Shown here: piece after piece, positions 28,605 to 38,077 of the stretch | How positions within the stretch are numbered: position 1 is the first letter of the stretch | How the letters are laid out: each line of letters starts with the position of its first letter | From: Cryobacterium sp. Y82 | Lineage (GTDB): Bacteria > Actinomycetota > Actinomycetes > Actinomycetales > Microbacteriaceae | NCBI RefSeq assembly: GCF_002929495.1 | Contig: NZ_PJJJ01000035.1 | Location: 62,270 to 126,269, forward strand | DNA: 64,000 nucleotides | Direction: 5' to 3' | The notes under the pieces: generated by a model | Seen by the model: only the letters and a program-made list of their open reading frames with translations | Databases searched by the model: none | What the model was told of the DNA's origin: nothing | Program-made: the position numbers and the translations under genes

Positions 28605-29561
28605 GTGGCTGACGGTAATGGGTTTCTGGGCGGACGGCTGCTCGTCGTCGCTTTCGAAGGCTGGAACGACGCCGGAGAGGCCGCAACGGGGGCGGTTCGC
28701 GCGCTAAAAGAATTACTCGACGTTGAGATGATCACCGAGGTTGACCCGGAGTTGTACTTTGACTACCAGTTCAACCGACCGACCGTGTCAACGAACGAGG
28801 ACGGCGTGCGCACTCTCGGTTGGCCGAGCGCGATTATGTACGGTCCGAAAACCCCAGGGACGCTGAGCGTTCCACTGGCAGACGACGCTGAACTGCGGGT
28901 CAGTGGCACGAACGCGGGCAATATCTTTCTGCTGATCGGTACGGAGCCGTCCCGCAGTTGGAAGAGCTTCGCCGCGGAGATACTCGACGCAGCCCTGGCC
29001 GCCGATGTCAGCGGCGTAGTATTTTTGGGCGCCATGCTGGCCGATGTTCCGCACACCCGCCCCATCTCAATCTTCGTCTCGAGCGATAACGCTCAGGTGC
29101 GCACCGAACTGCAAATTGAACGCAGCAACTATGAGGGGCCGGTCGGCATACTCAGCGTGTTGTCCGATGCTGCCGAGACGGTGGGAATTCCTACCTTGTC
29201 GATTTGGGCATCCGTGCCCCACTATGTGCATAACGCACCATCGCCCAAGGCAATGCTCGCCTTGATCGACAAGCTCGAAGAGGTCATCGACGTGGTCATC
29301 CCCCGTGGCGCACTCGTGACCGAGGCGGCTGAGTGGGAGACCGGTATCGATGTGTTAGCAGGCGAGGACGAGGACATGGCCGCGTACATCGCCCAGCTCG
29401 AGCAGGCCAGAGACACCGTTGACTCGCCGGAGGCGAGTGGCGAGGCGATTGCCCAGGAGTTCGAGAAGTACCTGCGCAAGCGCGGCACCGACGGGCGCGA
29501 TGGGCGCGCAGACGGCCGGCCCGATGGCCCCGGAAGCCGGCCCGACGGGCCACGGCACTAG
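28605..29561 (+). CDS. PAC2-family protein
   Basis: The 318-residue protein belongs to the PAC2 family, related in fold to eukaryotic proteasome assembly chaperones and the archaeal PbaB proteins. It starts LLVVAFEGWNDAGEAATGAVRAL and contains the family segments IFLLIGTEPSRSWKSFAAEIL, VVFLGAMLADVPHTRP and SIWASVPHYVHNAPSPKAMLALI. The C-terminus after residue 290 is a short low-complexity stretch of Gly, Asp, Arg and Pro (RPDGPGSRPDGP). Its bacterial role is unresolved. It lies in the proteasome neighbourhood of other actinobacteria, yet the proteasome genes are not found here. It starts with GTG. Confidence 0.9.
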   Translation: MADGNGFLGGRLLVVAFEGWNDAGEAATGAVRALKELLDVEMITEVDPELYFDYQFNRPTVSTNEDGVRTLGWPSAIMYGPKTPGTLSVPLADDAELRVSGTNAGNIFLLIGTEPSRSWKSFAAEILDAALAADVSGVVFLGAMLADVPHTRPISIFVSSDNAQVRTELQIERSNYEGPVGILSVLSDAAETVGIPTLSIWASVPHYVHNAPSPKAMLALIDKLEEVIDVVIPRGALVTEAAEWETGIDVLAGEDEDMAAYIAQLEQARDTVDSPEASGEAIAQEFEKYLRKRGTDGRDGRADGRPDGPGSRPDGPRH

Positions 29562-29596
29562 GAACGCAACGGGGCAGCCGAGGAGTCCGCTTCGCT

Positions 29597-30889
29597 CTAG
29601 AGTGTGACGCCGAGCAGCGCGCCGATGGCACGATGCACCAGGCTCACGTCATCGAGCGGGCCGGCGGCCGCGTCGTCGACGAGCTTCAGTGCCTCGGGGG
29701 TATTCAGGTCGTGGCGGAGAGCAAGGCGCAGGGATTGCACGAGCGAAGCGGCTGATCCAGGCGTCCCCCCGTTGGCAGCGCTCTCGGCTGTGCTAAGAGG
29801 TGCAGCACCGAAGGCTGCGGACCACACGGACAGACGCGCGACGGCCTCCTCGAGAAGCGCGTCGGTCCATTCCCAGTCGGTGCGATAGTGGCGGGCTAAC
29901 AGGGCCAGTCGAATCGCACGCGGGTCAATACCCTGGGCGCGTAGCCCTGAAACCAGAACGAGATTCCCGAGCGATTTGCTCATCTTCTCGCCCTGGTAGG
30001 CGACCATGCCGGTGTGGCTGTAGACCCCGGCGAGCGGATGTCCGGACAGCGCCTCTGCATGCCCGGCGCTCATGTCGTGGTGTGGAAAGATCAGGTCGGA
30101 GCCGCCCCCTTGCACGGTGAAGTCTGTGCCAAGTTCTTTGAGGGCGATCACCGAACACTCAATGTGCCAACCGGGTCGCCCGGCGCCGACCGGAGATTCC
30201 CACGCCGGTTCCCCGAAACGGGCAGCCCTCCAGAGCAACGGGTCGAGTCGGTCGCGTTTGCCCGCACGGTCGGGGTCTCCCCCGCGCTCGGAGAATAGGC
30301 GCAGCATGCTGTCCAGGTCGAGGTTGCTCTCGTCACCGAGCGCCCATCCGGTGCTGGCTTCGGCGGCACGGATGTCAAAGTACAGGTCGACGGCGATTGT
30401 TCCGTCTGCCCCGCCTATGGCGTCGTCCGTCTGCACCGAATAGGCGAGTCCGGCCTCCTGCAGTAGCGCCACCGCGGCCGCTATCTCGTCGATGACCTCG
30501 GTCACAGCGACGAAATCATTCGGCGGAATGATTCCCAAAGCTTCCATGTCGGTGCGGAAAAGTTCAACCTGCGATTTGGCCAGGTCATGCCAGTGGACGC
30601 CGGTGGCGGTTGCCCGCTCCAGGAGCGGGTCATCGATATCCGTCACATTTTGGGCATAGTGCACGCGGTAACCGGCGTCGATCCAAACCCGCTGGAGGGT
30701 ATCGAAGGCGAGGTAAGTGTTGGCATGGCCGATGTGGGTCGCATCGTACGGCGTGATGCCACAGACATAGAGTCGGGCTGAAGCGAGCGGCTGGGCCAGC
30801 ACCAGGCTGTCGGTTTTTGTGTCGTGGAGCCAGGGGGCACTCGACTCGCCGGGGACAGAGACAATTTCGGGTCGTTCCCATGCACGCAT
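29597..30889 (-). CDS. mshC: mycothiol ligase MshC
   Basis: MshC joins cysteine to the amine of glucosaminyl-inositol using ATP, the third committed step of mycothiol synthesis. The 430-residue protein looks like a truncated class I cysteinyl-tRNA synthetase: zinc cysteine in YVCGITPYD (Cys43), the HIGH motif THIGHAN (52-55), WHIECS, and KMSKS in [10 protein letters not shown] near residue 302. It lacks the C-terminal anticodon-binding domain, which distinguishes it from CysS. Its sequence begins [14 protein letters not shown], typical of MshC. It is followed, convergently, by PAC2 and preceded by uppP on the same strand, as in mycobacteria. Confidence 0.95.
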   Translation of the reverse strand: MRAWERPEIVSVPGESSAPWLHDTKTDSLVLAQPLASARLYVCGITPYDATHIGHANTYLAFDTLQRVWIDAGYRVHYAQNVTDIDDPLLERATATGVHWHDLAKSQVELFRTDMEALGIIPPNDFVAVTEVIDEIAAAVALLQEAGLAYSVQTDDAIGGADGTIAVDLYFDIRAAEASTGWALGDESNLDLDSMLRLFSERGGDPDRAGKRDRLDPLLWRAARFGEPAWESPVGAGRPGWHIECSVIALKELGTDFTVQGGGSDLIFPHHDMSAGHAEALSGHPLAGVYSHTGMVAYQGEKMSKSLGNLVLVSGLRAQGIDPRAIRLALLARHYRTDWEWTDALLEEAVARLSVWSAAFGAAPLSTAESAANGGTPGSAASLVQSLRLALRHDLNTPEALKLVDDAAAGPLDDVSLVHRAIGALLGVTL

Positions 30890-30962
30890 GTTTCAAGCCT
30901 AGCTTCAGGAAGGCCATCGCTTTGCGAGGGGGGTTCGATGCGACGTTCGTCGCGCGAGCCGA

Positions 30963-31817
30963 CTACGCCGAGATGACGTTCGTTCCAAGGAGCACGAACA
31001 GCACGATGCCCAGCAGGATGCGATAGATAACGAACGGCAGAAAACTGTGTCGCGAAATATAGTTCATGAAGAACGCGATCACGGCGAGGCCCACAACGAA
31101 GGCAACGATAGTGGCCACCAGGGTTTCGAGCGGTCCGAAAATTTCGAGAGTGCACGTGGTCGCCCCCGCTAGACAGGGATCAGCGACGGACTTGTACACC
31201 TGGTAGAAGCCGCTGCCGAGCACGGCGGGAATAGCTAGCAGGAACGCATACCGGGCCGCTGCTGCGCGTTCGTAGCCGAGGAACAGCCCGGCAGTGATGG
31301 TACCGCCGGACCGTGACACGCCGGGGATTAGTGCGAGAGCCTGCGCGAACCCGTAGATCGCGCCGTGGCCGACCGTGATGTCTTGCAGCTGACGCCTTTT
31401 GGCGCCGACATGATCGGCAATGCCGAGCAGAACGCCGAAGACGATGAGCATGGTCGCGGTTATCCAGAGTGAGCGCAGCACGGTTTCAATCTGGTTCTGG
31501 AACAACAGGCCGAGAATGATAATCGGCAGCGATCCCAGAATGATCAGCCAGCCCATGCGGGCATCCGGATCTTTACGGGACACCCTGCCGGTGAGCGACT
31601 TGGCCCACTGGCCGATGATGCGCACGATATCACGCCAAAAGAACATGACGACAGCAGCTTCAGTGCCAATCTGGGTGATGGCCGTGAATCGGGCACCCGG
31701 GTCTGCGCCGGTGCCGAGAAACTGGCCGACGATGGTGATGTGCGCGCTCGACGACACCGGGAGGAACTCGGTCAACCCCTGAACGAGGCCCAGAATGATC
31801 GCATTCAGAAAGTCCAC
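30963..31817 (-). CDS. uppP: undecaprenyl-diphosphatase
   Basis: UppP dephosphorylates undecaprenyl diphosphate to recycle the lipid carrier of peptidoglycan precursors. The 284-residue protein has about eight membrane helices and both family motifs, [17 protein letters not shown] near the N-terminus and PGVSRSGGT near residue 165. It starts at a GTG. The sequence [19 protein letters not shown] forms an extracytoplasmic loop with two cysteines that could form a disulfide. The gene lies between the M20 peptidase and mshC, all on the same strand with gaps of 70-80 bases, so they may be separately promoted. Confidence 0.95.
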   Translation of the reverse strand: MDFLNAIILGLVQGLTEFLPVSSSAHITIVGQFLGTGADPGARFTAITQIGTEAAVVMFFWRDIVRIIGQWAKSLTGRVSRKDPDARMGWLIILGSLPIIILGLLFQNQIETVLRSLWITATMLIVFGVLLGIADHVGAKRRQLQDITVGHGAIYGFAQALALIPGVSRSGGTITAGLFLGYERAAAARYAFLLAIPAVLGSGFYQVYKSVADPCLAGATTCTLEIFGPLETLVATIVAFVVGLAVIAFFMNYISRHSFLPFVIYRILLGIVLFVLLGTNVISA

Positions 31818-31894
31818 ACGCTTCGCTTTCTCGGATTACTCAAAATACTCGGGGAACCCGTACTGACGGTGTCGGGCGGCGCTTTACAGCTTCA

Positions 31895-33259
31895 CTATTG
31901 TGACAGCAGGTCGGTCAAAACCTGCCTGCCAAACACTAGTGCGTCAAGCGGTACCCGCTCGTCCACTCCGTGGAACATTGCTGGAAAGTCCAAGTCGTCC
32001 GGTAAGCGAAGCGGCGCAAAACCGTAGCCCTTGATGCCGAGGGTGCTGAGCGCCTTATTGTCGGTTCCCGCGGACAACAGGTAGGGCAGCACGGGTGCGC
32101 CGGGATCGTGGCGTTCCAGGGTACTCACAACGGCGTCGATCAGCGGCCCCCTGAATTCGGTCTCGAGACCGATGTCGCGGTGCATCGTCACGATGCCGAT
32201 GTCCGGACCAACGATCTCCTGAATTTGGGCGAGCACGAAGTCTTCTTCCCCCGGCAGCGAGCGGATGTCAATGAGGGCTTCGGCCGTGTCGGGAATGACA
32301 TTGTGCTTGTACCCGGCGGTCAGGCCGGTGGGGTTGGTTGTCGTTCGCAGGCTGGCCTGGATGAAGCCGGACGCCGTGCCGGTTGCCAGGGCGAGCTCGT
32401 CCGGGCCGGCCTTCTGCGGATCAACACCGAGAATTCGAGCAATTTCACCGAGTAATTGCTCGGTCGTGTCGGTCAGCCGAATCGGCCATTCGTGTCGACC
32501 CAGTTTCGCCACTGCCTCGGCGAGCCGAGTGACGGCGTTGTTCGGGTGGATGCGAGAGCCGTGCCCGGCCTCGCCGCGCGCGACGAGTTTGACCCAGATC
32601 AGCGCCTTTTCGCCGGTTTGCAGCAGGTAGGCGCGTTTGCCGCCGAGAGTGATCGAGTACCCGCCGACCTCGCTGATGGCTTCGGTCGCTCCATCGAACA
32701 GGTGGGGATGCTCGTGCACAAGAAAGTGCGAGCCGAGCACACCGCCGGCCTCTTCGTCGGCGAAAAAGGCGATAACGAGGTCACGCTCTGGCGCACCATT
32801 GGCACTAATCACGTCCTGCAGAGAAGCCAAAATCATCGCGTCCATATTTTTCATATCGACAGCGCCTCGCCCCCACAGCAGGCCGTCTTTGATGACGCCG
32901 CCGAACGGGTCGACGCTCCAGTTCGCCGGGTCGGCCGGCACGACGTCAAGGTGGCCGTGCACAACGAGCGCTGGCCGGGACGCATCACGGCCCTTGACCC
33001 GGGCGATGACGCTGGTTCGGCCCGGTTCGGAATCAAAGAGTTCCGGCGCGAGGCCGAGGTCTCGCAGTTTCGCGGCAACGTACTCGGCGGCATCCGTTTC
33101 GCCGTTGGAACGGCCTCCCCCGTAGTTCGTCGTGTCGAAACGGATGAGATCACGCGCGAGTTCGGCGGTCAGGTCGAGTTTCTGGGGGATGTCTGCGGTT
33201 GAGGTACCCGCTGAATCAGGGATACTCGAGGCCGGGGGCACGTTCGAAAAGGAAGCCAT
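31895..33259 (-). CDS. M20/M28-fold dipeptidase or deacylase
   Basis: The 454-residue enzyme is a zinc-dependent M20-family hydrolase. Metal ligands are visible in VVHGHLDVVPA, GRGAVDMKN and FADEEAGG (catalytic Glu followed by a metal Glu), with SEVGGYS and the late PYLLSAGTDNKAL contributing the remaining sites. An inserted dimerisation domain spans about residues 215-330 (GEAGHGSRIHPNNAV). The family includes dipeptidases, ArgE, DapE and carboxypeptidases. The substrate is not determined by sequence. A similar peptidase gene lies close to uppP/mshC in mycobacteria. The start ATG at 33259 follows a low-complexity leader peptide region. Confidence 0.9.
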   Translation of the reverse strand: MASFSNVPPASSIPDSAGTSTADIPQKLDLTAELARDLIRFDTTNYGGGRSNGETDAAEYVAAKLRDLGLAPELFDSEPGRTSVIARVKGRDASRPALVVHGHLDVVPADPANWSVDPFGGVIKDGLLWGRGAVDMKNMDAMILASLQDVISANGAPERDLVIAFFADEEAGGVLGSHFLVHEHPHLFDGATEAISEVGGYSITLGGKRAYLLQTGEKALIWVKLVARGEAGHGSRIHPNNAVTRLAEAVAKLGRHEWPIRLTDTTEQLLGEIARILGVDPQKAGPDELALATGTASGFIQASLRTTTNPTGLTAGYKHNVIPDTAEALIDIRSLPGEEDFVLAQIQEIVGPDIGIVTMHRDIGLETEFRGPLIDAVVSTLERHDPGAPVLPYLLSAGTDNKALSTLGIKGYGFAPLRLPDDLDFPAMFHGVDERVPLDALVFGRQVLTDLLSQ

Positions 33260-33365
33260 GAATAAACGCTACCCGTCGTCGCCATCGGCAGTGACACATC
33301 GGGGGTTCTAATCCGTGCTAAGTTATTACCTCGGCAGCCGGTTCATCCGGAGGCCGTTTCACCCA

Positions 33366-33450
33366 GTCCGGGTGGCGGAATTGGTAGACGCGCTGGCTTG
33401 AGGTGCCAGTGCCCGTTAAGGGCGTGTGGGTTCAATTCCCATCTCGGACA
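33366..33450 (+). tRNA. tRNA-Leu (anticodon GAG)
   Basis: The 85-base gene has the acceptor stem GTCCGGG/CTCGGAC (one G-T pair), a D arm starting GGCGGAATTGGTAGACGC, anticodon stem CTGGC/GCCAG (33393-33397) with loop TTGAGGT and anticodon GAG at 33400-33402, a long class II variable arm (TGCCCGTTAAGGGCGT) and the T arm TGTGGGTTCAATTCCCAT. The discriminator base is A at 33450. CCA is not encoded and must be added post-transcriptionally. A terminator follows at about 47 bases. Confidence 0.97.
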
Positions 33451-33496
33451 CGGAGATTTCTTTCAAGAGATCAACGAGGACTGGTTGAGACAGTTC

Positions 33497-33530
33497 ACAA
33501 AGCCGGATCCTTTGGATCCGGCTTTGTCTC
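33497..33530 (+). terminator. terminator after tRNA-Leu
   Basis: A perfect 14-bp inverted repeat, ACAAAGCCGGATCC (33497-33510) and GGATCCGGCTTTGT (33514-33527), encloses a TTT loop and is followed by CTCGTT. It lies between tRNA-Leu and the convergent ABC permease gene. The A-rich left end gives a partial U-tract in the opposite direction, so it may serve both. Confidence 0.8.
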
Positions 33531-33562
33531 GTTAAGCGATCGCCCTACGGTCGCGTGGATGG

Positions 33563-34441
33563 TCAGGACAAAATGTCCTTGGTCACAAACCTGCTGTACG
33601 CCAACGCCCCGAAAACTGCCAGGTAACAGACCTGCACGATCGCGTTCTGGCCGAACGAGCTGAGGTCGAGTGGTTGCCGGAGCAGGTCGGCGAAACCGAG
33701 CCAATAGTGGCTGAACAGCCACGGATGCAGCCAGGACAATTGCGGAATGACATCGAGGATCTGCGCGACGACCGAGACCACGATCGTCGCCGCCATAGCT
33801 CCCACGGGAACATCGGTGAGAGTGGAGATGAACAGCCCGATCATCGACAAGCCAAGCAAGGATACGGAGACATAGGCGGCGACCAGCAGCGAGCGCAACA
33901 GCGACTCGGTGACACTGATGGTGTCGCCCGACAAGAGCGTGACCGGTCCAACCGGGAACAGGGCTGCCCCGATGAGCGCACCCGAGACGGTGAGGGTCAG
34001 CGTCGCTACGAGACAGAACAGAGCCGCGCCCGCGTACTTGACCAACAACAGCCGTACCCGGCCGGCTGGCGCTACCAGCAGGTAGCGGAGGGTACCGAGG
34101 CCGGCCTCTCCGGCGATCGTGTCTCCGGCCACCACACCGATGGTGAGCGGCAGGAACAGGGGGATGGCAACGACCATTGCGGTGAAGCCGACGAACAGGC
34201 CGTTCTGGGTCACCCGATCAAGAAACGGCGGCCCCTCCCCCGGGTTCAGCGTGGAGGACGACAGACGAACGGCGACGGCAAGCAGTACCGGGATCAGCGC
34301 CACGGCGACCAACATGGCCCAGGTCCGGCGACGGCGAAACAGCACGGAAATTTCGGAACCGAGCAGGTCCCAGCCACCCCCGCGGCGCACCGGGATATCG
34401 CTGCGGCCGGCCGCTGGCAGAACATCACTGAACGACATCAA
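33563..34441 (-). CDS. ABC-2 type transporter permease
   Basis: The 292-residue membrane protein has an N-terminal cytosolic lead (GGGWDLLGSEISVLFRRRRTW) and six predicted helices, the layout of single-component ABC-2 export permeases. The motif LPLTIGVVAGDTIAGEAGLGTLRYLLVAPAGR between TM2 and TM3 is the coupling region of that class. Its start overlaps the end of the ATPase gene by 17 bases, so the two are translated together. The exported substrate cannot be inferred. The neighbouring LolA-like protein suggests a lipid or lipoprotein cargo, which is only an inference. Confidence 0.9.
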   Translation of the reverse strand: MMSFSDVLPAAGRSDIPVRRGGGWDLLGSEISVLFRRRRTWAMLVAVALIPVLLAVAVRLSSSTLNPGEGPPFLDRVTQNGLFVGFTAMVVAIPLFLPLTIGVVAGDTIAGEAGLGTLRYLLVAPAGRVRLLLVKYAGAALFCLVATLTLTVSGALIGAALFPVGPVTLLSGDTISVTESLLRSLLVAAYVSVSLLGLSMIGLFISTLTDVPVGAMAATIVVSVVAQILDVIPQLSWLHPWLFSHYWLGFADLLRQPLDLSSFGQNAIVQVCYLAVFGALAYSRFVTKDILS

Positions 34442-35393
34442 AACCCTCCCCGGTCAGGGCGACAAAACGTTCTTCGAGGCTCGGTTCCTCGATGGCGAAG
34501 CCGCGGATACGCACCCCGCCGGCGACGAGCGCCGTCACGATGGCCTCGGGCTGCCAGTGGGTACCGACGAGCGGCGCGACCACGACCGGGTCAGCATCAT
34601 CAAGCACGCTGCGCGCGGGCTCCAGCCCCAGGTGGGTGAGCACGCGGATCGCGCCCGGGACATCCGGCGTGCGCACACGCACCCGGGTCTCACCGACCTG
34701 TCGCAGCGCGGCCAGCGTGCCCTGGGCGACGAGGCGACCAGCACTCATCACGGCGGCGTGCGTGCACATCTGCTCAACCTCGGCGAGCAGATGGCTCGAG
34801 ACGAACACGGTCGTTCCCTCTGCGGCCAGTGAGCGCACGAGGCTGCGCACCTCCCGGGTGCCCTGGGGGTCGAGGCCGTTCGTGGGTTCATCGAGTACGA
34901 GAAGTTGTCGCGGGAGCAGCAGGGCGTTGGCGATGCCGAGCCGCTGCTTCATGCCGAGCGAGTACGCATGAACCTTCTTGTCCGCCGCATGGGAGAGCCC
35001 GACCCGTTCAAGGGCCTGCTGCACCCGCGCACGCCGGGTACTGCTCTGTGCGTGCCGATCGGCGGTGTCGAGGCGGCGCAGGTTGGCCGCTCCGGAAAGA
35101 AAGGGATAGAACGCCGGTCCTTCGACGAGGGCGCCTACCTGGGGCAACACCTCGTGCAGGCGGGCTGGCATGCTGTGGCCGAGCACGTTGATTGAGCCGC
35201 TGGTCGCCTGGGTGAGTGCCAGCAACATGCGAATGCTGGTGGTCTTACCCGAACCGTTCGGACCCAGGAAGCCAAAGACCGAGCCACGGGGAACCGCGAG
35301 GTCAATGCCGTTCACGGCGGTTTGCGGGCCAAACCGTTTGGTGAGACCCCGGCTCTCGATCGCGAGGTCGAGAGCCGGGGTATCGCCGGTCAC
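34425..35393 (-). CDS. ABC transporter ATP-binding protein
   Basis: The 322-residue ATPase has Walker A GPNGSGKTT (about residues 44-52), the signature YSLGMKQRLGIA, Walker B LLVLDEPTNGLDPQG and the switch histidine in VFVSSHLLAEVEQM. A C-terminal domain of about 90 residues (QVGETRVRVRTPDVPGAIRVL) is of the type found in drug- and lantibiotic-exporting ABC-2 systems. It pairs with the overlapping downstream permease and follows the LolA-like gene after about 40 bases. The signature LGMKQ, lacking the second Gly-Gly, is normal for this subfamily. Confidence 0.92.
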   Translation of the reverse strand: MTGDTPALDLAIESRGLTKRFGPQTAVNGIDLAVPRGSVFGFLGPNGSGKTTSIRMLLALTQATSGSINVLGHSMPARLHEVLPQVGALVEGPAFYPFLSGAANLRRLDTADRHAQSSTRRARVQQALERVGLSHAADKKVHAYSLGMKQRLGIANALLLPRQLLVLDEPTNGLDPQGTREVRSLVRSLAAEGTTVFVSSHLLAEVEQMCTHAAVMSAGRLVAQGTLAALRQVGETRVRVRTPDVPGAIRVLTHLGLEPARSVLDDADPVVVAPLVGTHWQPEAIVTALVAGGVRIRGFAIEEPSLEERFVALTGEGFDVVQ

Positions 35394-35404
35394 AGTGTGA
35401 TGCG

Positions 35405-35432
35405 CGTCATTGCGGTGACGTCATTGCGGTGA
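35405..35432. repeat. tandem duplication of a 14-base sequence
   Basis: CGTCATTGCGGTGA occurs twice head to tail between the ABC ATPase start and the LolA-like stop. A related string (ATCACTGCGGTGACCG) lies after the HAD-like gene near 38056-38071. The repeat overlaps the region where an SD of the ATPase gene would be, so it may be a recent slippage product. Confidence 0.6.
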
Positions 35433-35435
35433 CGA

Positions 35436-36602
35436 TCACTCTGCGGCTGCCTGGAGCTGGGCAAGCGGAACCGAGCCGGCGAACACCCGCCCGTCCGTGG
35501 CCAAGAACACCGTCATGAGGGATGTCGTCAGGGCGCGACCTCCCTCGACAGCGCTGGTCAGCTGGTCGATCAGGGGGTTGTCGCCGAGCTCGGCCGGTAC
35601 GGCGGCTGCGGGCACCTCAACGATACTGGACCAACCGTTTCCCGTGACACGGGGCAGTTCATCCGCTGTCGGGCTCTGCGCCTCCGTGTGGTCACCGATA
35701 GCGCGGTCGGGCAGGGCCGGAATGGCCTGCTCCGTCACCGTGGCGTTGGTCGGTGGCACGAAATCGAACAGGTCGGCGTCGGGAGCGGCAAAATCAATGG
35801 CCGTGAAGCCGACCTGCAGCGCCGGTGCGCTCTGGCCCTCGGCCAGCACGGTCACCTGAACAGGTAGACCGGTCTCAGAGTCGACCGCGATTGAAACGGA
35901 TTCGACGAGGCTGTCAGCTGCTTTCGGCGTGAGCACCAGCTGGTACACACTGCGTCCAGCAACCCGGGCGTCCGTGCCGACCGAGACCATCGTACTCGGG
36001 TCCAGCTCGCTGAGAAAACGCTCGGCGAGCTGCGCCGGGGTCGAGAGGTCGGTGGGGAGTTGCGACTTTAGCTCGGCGAACTTCGACTCAGCGGGAGCAG
36101 CGAAATCGGCCGGCACGCTCAAGTGGGTCGCTGCGTTGCCGTTCGAGTCATACAGCCACACATCGTTCCCGTTGTGTACGACATCACGCTCAGCCATGCG
36201 GTCCTTGATTTGCACGCGCGACTGGCTTTCACCGCCGACATAAACTCTGAATTCATGGGAGCCGCTGAGCAATTCGAGAGCCGTACTCAGTGCCCCGATG
36301 GTCGACTCTCCGGGGACGGATTCGGCCGCGCCTTCCGGCATGGACTCAGCCATGGATTTCTGCATGGATTCGGTCATGCCCGCACTGAGATCCAGTGCGG
36401 GGAGTCCGAGATCAGACGATTGGGAGACCGTTCCGGAGAAGGCCGACACGGTGCTGTCGTTCACCAGGAGGAGAACCTGCTCGGGTGTCTTATCGGGGAG
36501 ATCAACGGCGGCACCGGCCTGGAGCGGCACGGCGATGACCGCGGCGACCACGACCGCCGGTACGACAACGGCGGGGAGCCATTTGAGAGAATTGCGTGAC
36601 AC
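35436..36602 (-). CDS. LolA-like exported protein
   Basis: The protein of about 388 residues has an N-terminal signal or anchor helix (WLPAVVVPAVVVAAVIAVPLQAGA, about residues 8-30) and a LolA/LppX-type beta-rich body (YVGGESQSRVQIKDRMAERD, NDVWLYDSNGNAATHL, VSVGTDARVAGRSVYQLVLTP, GLPVQVTVLA). Such proteins in actinobacteria are extracytoplasmic and some bind lipids. An unusual Met/Ser-rich region (ESMQKSMAESMPEGAAESVP, about residues 78-97) interrupts the first strands. I favour the GTG at 36602. A TTG at 36608 is an alternative. The downstream ABC ATPase and permease genes are on the same strand and probably form one export system. Confidence 0.8.
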   Translation of the reverse strand: MSRNSLKWLPAVVVPAVVVAAVIAVPLQAGAAVDLPDKTPEQVLLLVNDSTVSAFSGTVSQSSDLGLPALDLSAGMTESMQKSMAESMPEGAAESVPGESTIGALSTALELLSGSHEFRVYVGGESQSRVQIKDRMAERDVVHNGNDVWLYDSNGNAATHLSVPADFAAPAESKFAELKSQLPTDLSTPAQLAERFLSELDPSTMVSVGTDARVAGRSVYQLVLTPKAADSLVESVSIAVDSETGLPVQVTVLAEGQSAPALQVGFTAIDFAAPDADLFDFVPPTNATVTEQAIPALPDRAIGDHTEAQSPTADELPRVTGNGWSSIVEVPAAAVPAELGDNPLIDQLTSAVEGGRALTTSLMTVFLATDGRVFAGSVPLAQLQAAAE

Positions 36603-36701
36603 GATCAACGCTCTGGCGCATTCGGATTCATATGGCGATCGTACGCCTCGGGCATGCGCCTCGGTGGTGAGATCAGCGTACTTTCAGGTGCCGGAAGAGG
36701 A

Positions 36702-37082
36702 TCAGACGGATTCGCCCTGGTCAGGTGCCGCGTCGGTGATTCCAATGAATTGACTGCCGATACCATCGCACTCGGTGCGGCCGAATCCGGCGGCCGGCTC
36801 GGGCAACTCGTCGAAGCCGTGATTCGAGCAACTGATATAGGTGAACGTCGGCCACCATTTCTTTGGACGCACGGCTTCGGTGTACCCACAGATACTGCAG
36901 GTGAGCTGCACCCAGACGGGCTTCTTGCCGGTGCGATTGGCGCGCGACTGCACCAGCCAAACCGGCGGCTCGGCTTCGAGTTTAGCCAGCTGGCCCTCGC
37001 TGAGGCGCGAGGGAATCCCGTGACGTGTCGCCATTTCCAGCGGGATATCCAGGCGCAGTGCTACTTCTCGTCGCGTAATCAT
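36702..37082 (-). CDS. DUF5997-like zinc-ribbon protein
   Basis: The 126-residue protein begins with a small helical domain (RREVALRLDIPLEMATRHGIPSRL, then SEGQLAKLEAEPPVWLVQSRANR) that resembles the actinobacterial DUF5997 family. A zinc-ribbon-like part follows: CSICG about residue 64 and, 20 residues later, CSNHG, giving a C-x2-C and C-x2-H pair. The name is a tentative family match and the function is unknown. A possible nucleic-acid-binding role would fit the N-terminal segment. The start ATG at 37082 has no recognisable SD. It is divergent from the HAD-like gene with 95 bases between them. Confidence 0.65.
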   Translation of the reverse strand: MITRREVALRLDIPLEMATRHGIPSRLSEGQLAKLEAEPPVWLVQSRANRTGKKPVWVQLTCSICGYTEAVRPKKWWPTFTYISCSNHGFDELPEPAAGFGRTECDGIGSQFIGITDAAPDQGESV

Positions 37083-37177
37083 CACAGACAACGATAAGCG
37101 CTCGCGCGCGTGGGCGCAGCATCCGCTGGCCCGATCGATGCCGGAATCTCTTCCGCCTCCTATGGGACAATGGCAAA

Positions 37178-38056
37178 ATGTCAATTCCCGTTTCCCCGCT
37201 CGGACTTCTCCTCGACGTTGACGGCCCAATTGCAAGCCCGATCACGCGCAGTATTTCAACGCCGAGCATCCTGGCCGATTTGATCACACTGGCGGCCGGG
37301 CACGTGCCGATCGCGTTCATCACCGGGCGGTCAGCCGAATTTATTCGCGAGCAGGTGGTCGCCCCGCTCGTCGCGGCCGGCCTGCCAGAGACCTTTCGAA
37401 TGTACGGCGTCTGCGAGAAGGGCGCGGTGTGGTTTCCAATCGGAGCGAACGGCATGGGGGACGTCGTCGTCGATCAGAGCGTTGCCCTGCCGGTGGCGGC
37501 CATTGACGGGGTGCGCCAGCTGGTCTCCGACGCGTTCGCAGCCGAGATGTTCTTTGACGAAACCAAGCAGGCGATGATCTCGGTCGAACAGCGCACCGAT
37601 GTGAGCCATGCGAAATTTCTCGCAAGCCAAGTCGAATTCAACGAGGCCGCCTTTGCCATCATGGTGCAACACGGGCTCGGTGTGCGGTTCGACGATCGCC
37701 GGTCGCCCGACGAATTCGGTCGGATACCGTTTCGGCTCGACGCCACGATCATCTCAACCGACATCGAGTCGGTCACGCTCGATAAGGACCATGCGGCAAA
37801 GCGTGCCCTTGCCTACTTCGCCGAGAGCGGACCGTTGCCCCGGCTGTGGCGATCAATGGGCGATTCCCGCAGCGACTATCGCATGGCCGATCACCTGTAC
37901 GAAGCCGGCTACGACGTCTCTCACGTTGACGTACGGCCATCGGATGGCATTCTGGACCGTCCCTACCCGGTGATCGTGATCGGCGACCAGATCCATGATG
38001 AGGCCGGGGCAACATTTCTGCGCTACTGGGTCGAGAAGCTAGCCCTGCCTGCGTGA
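37178..38056 (+). CDS. HAD-like hydrolase, uncharacterised
   Basis: The 292-residue protein begins LLLDVDGPIASP, a HAD motif I with the two aspartates, and has AFITGRSAEFIREQ as motif II. Motif IV appears as GDSRSDYRMADHLYEAGYD, and KDHAAKRALAYF supplies the lysine region. The architecture resembles Cof/trehalose-phosphatase-type HADs with a C2 cap, found in several actinobacteria without assigned function. It is cytosolic. It lies divergently from the zinc-ribbon gene and is followed by the convergent J-domain gene. A phosphatase role is likely and the substrate is unknown. Confidence 0.8.
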   Translation: MSIPVSPLGLLLDVDGPIASPITRSISTPSILADLITLAAGHVPIAFITGRSAEFIREQVVAPLVAAGLPETFRMYGVCEKGAVWFPIGANGMGDVVVDQSVALPVAAIDGVRQLVSDAFAAEMFFDETKQAMISVEQRTDVSHAKFLASQVEFNEAAFAIMVQHGLGVRFDDRRSPDEFGRIPFRLDATIISTDIESVTLDKDHAAKRALAYFAESGPLPRLWRSMGDSRSDYRMADHLYEAGYDVSHVDVRPSDGILDRPYPVIVIGDQIHDEAGATFLRYWVEKLALPA

Positions 38057-38077
38057 TCACTGCGGTGACCGAAAAAA

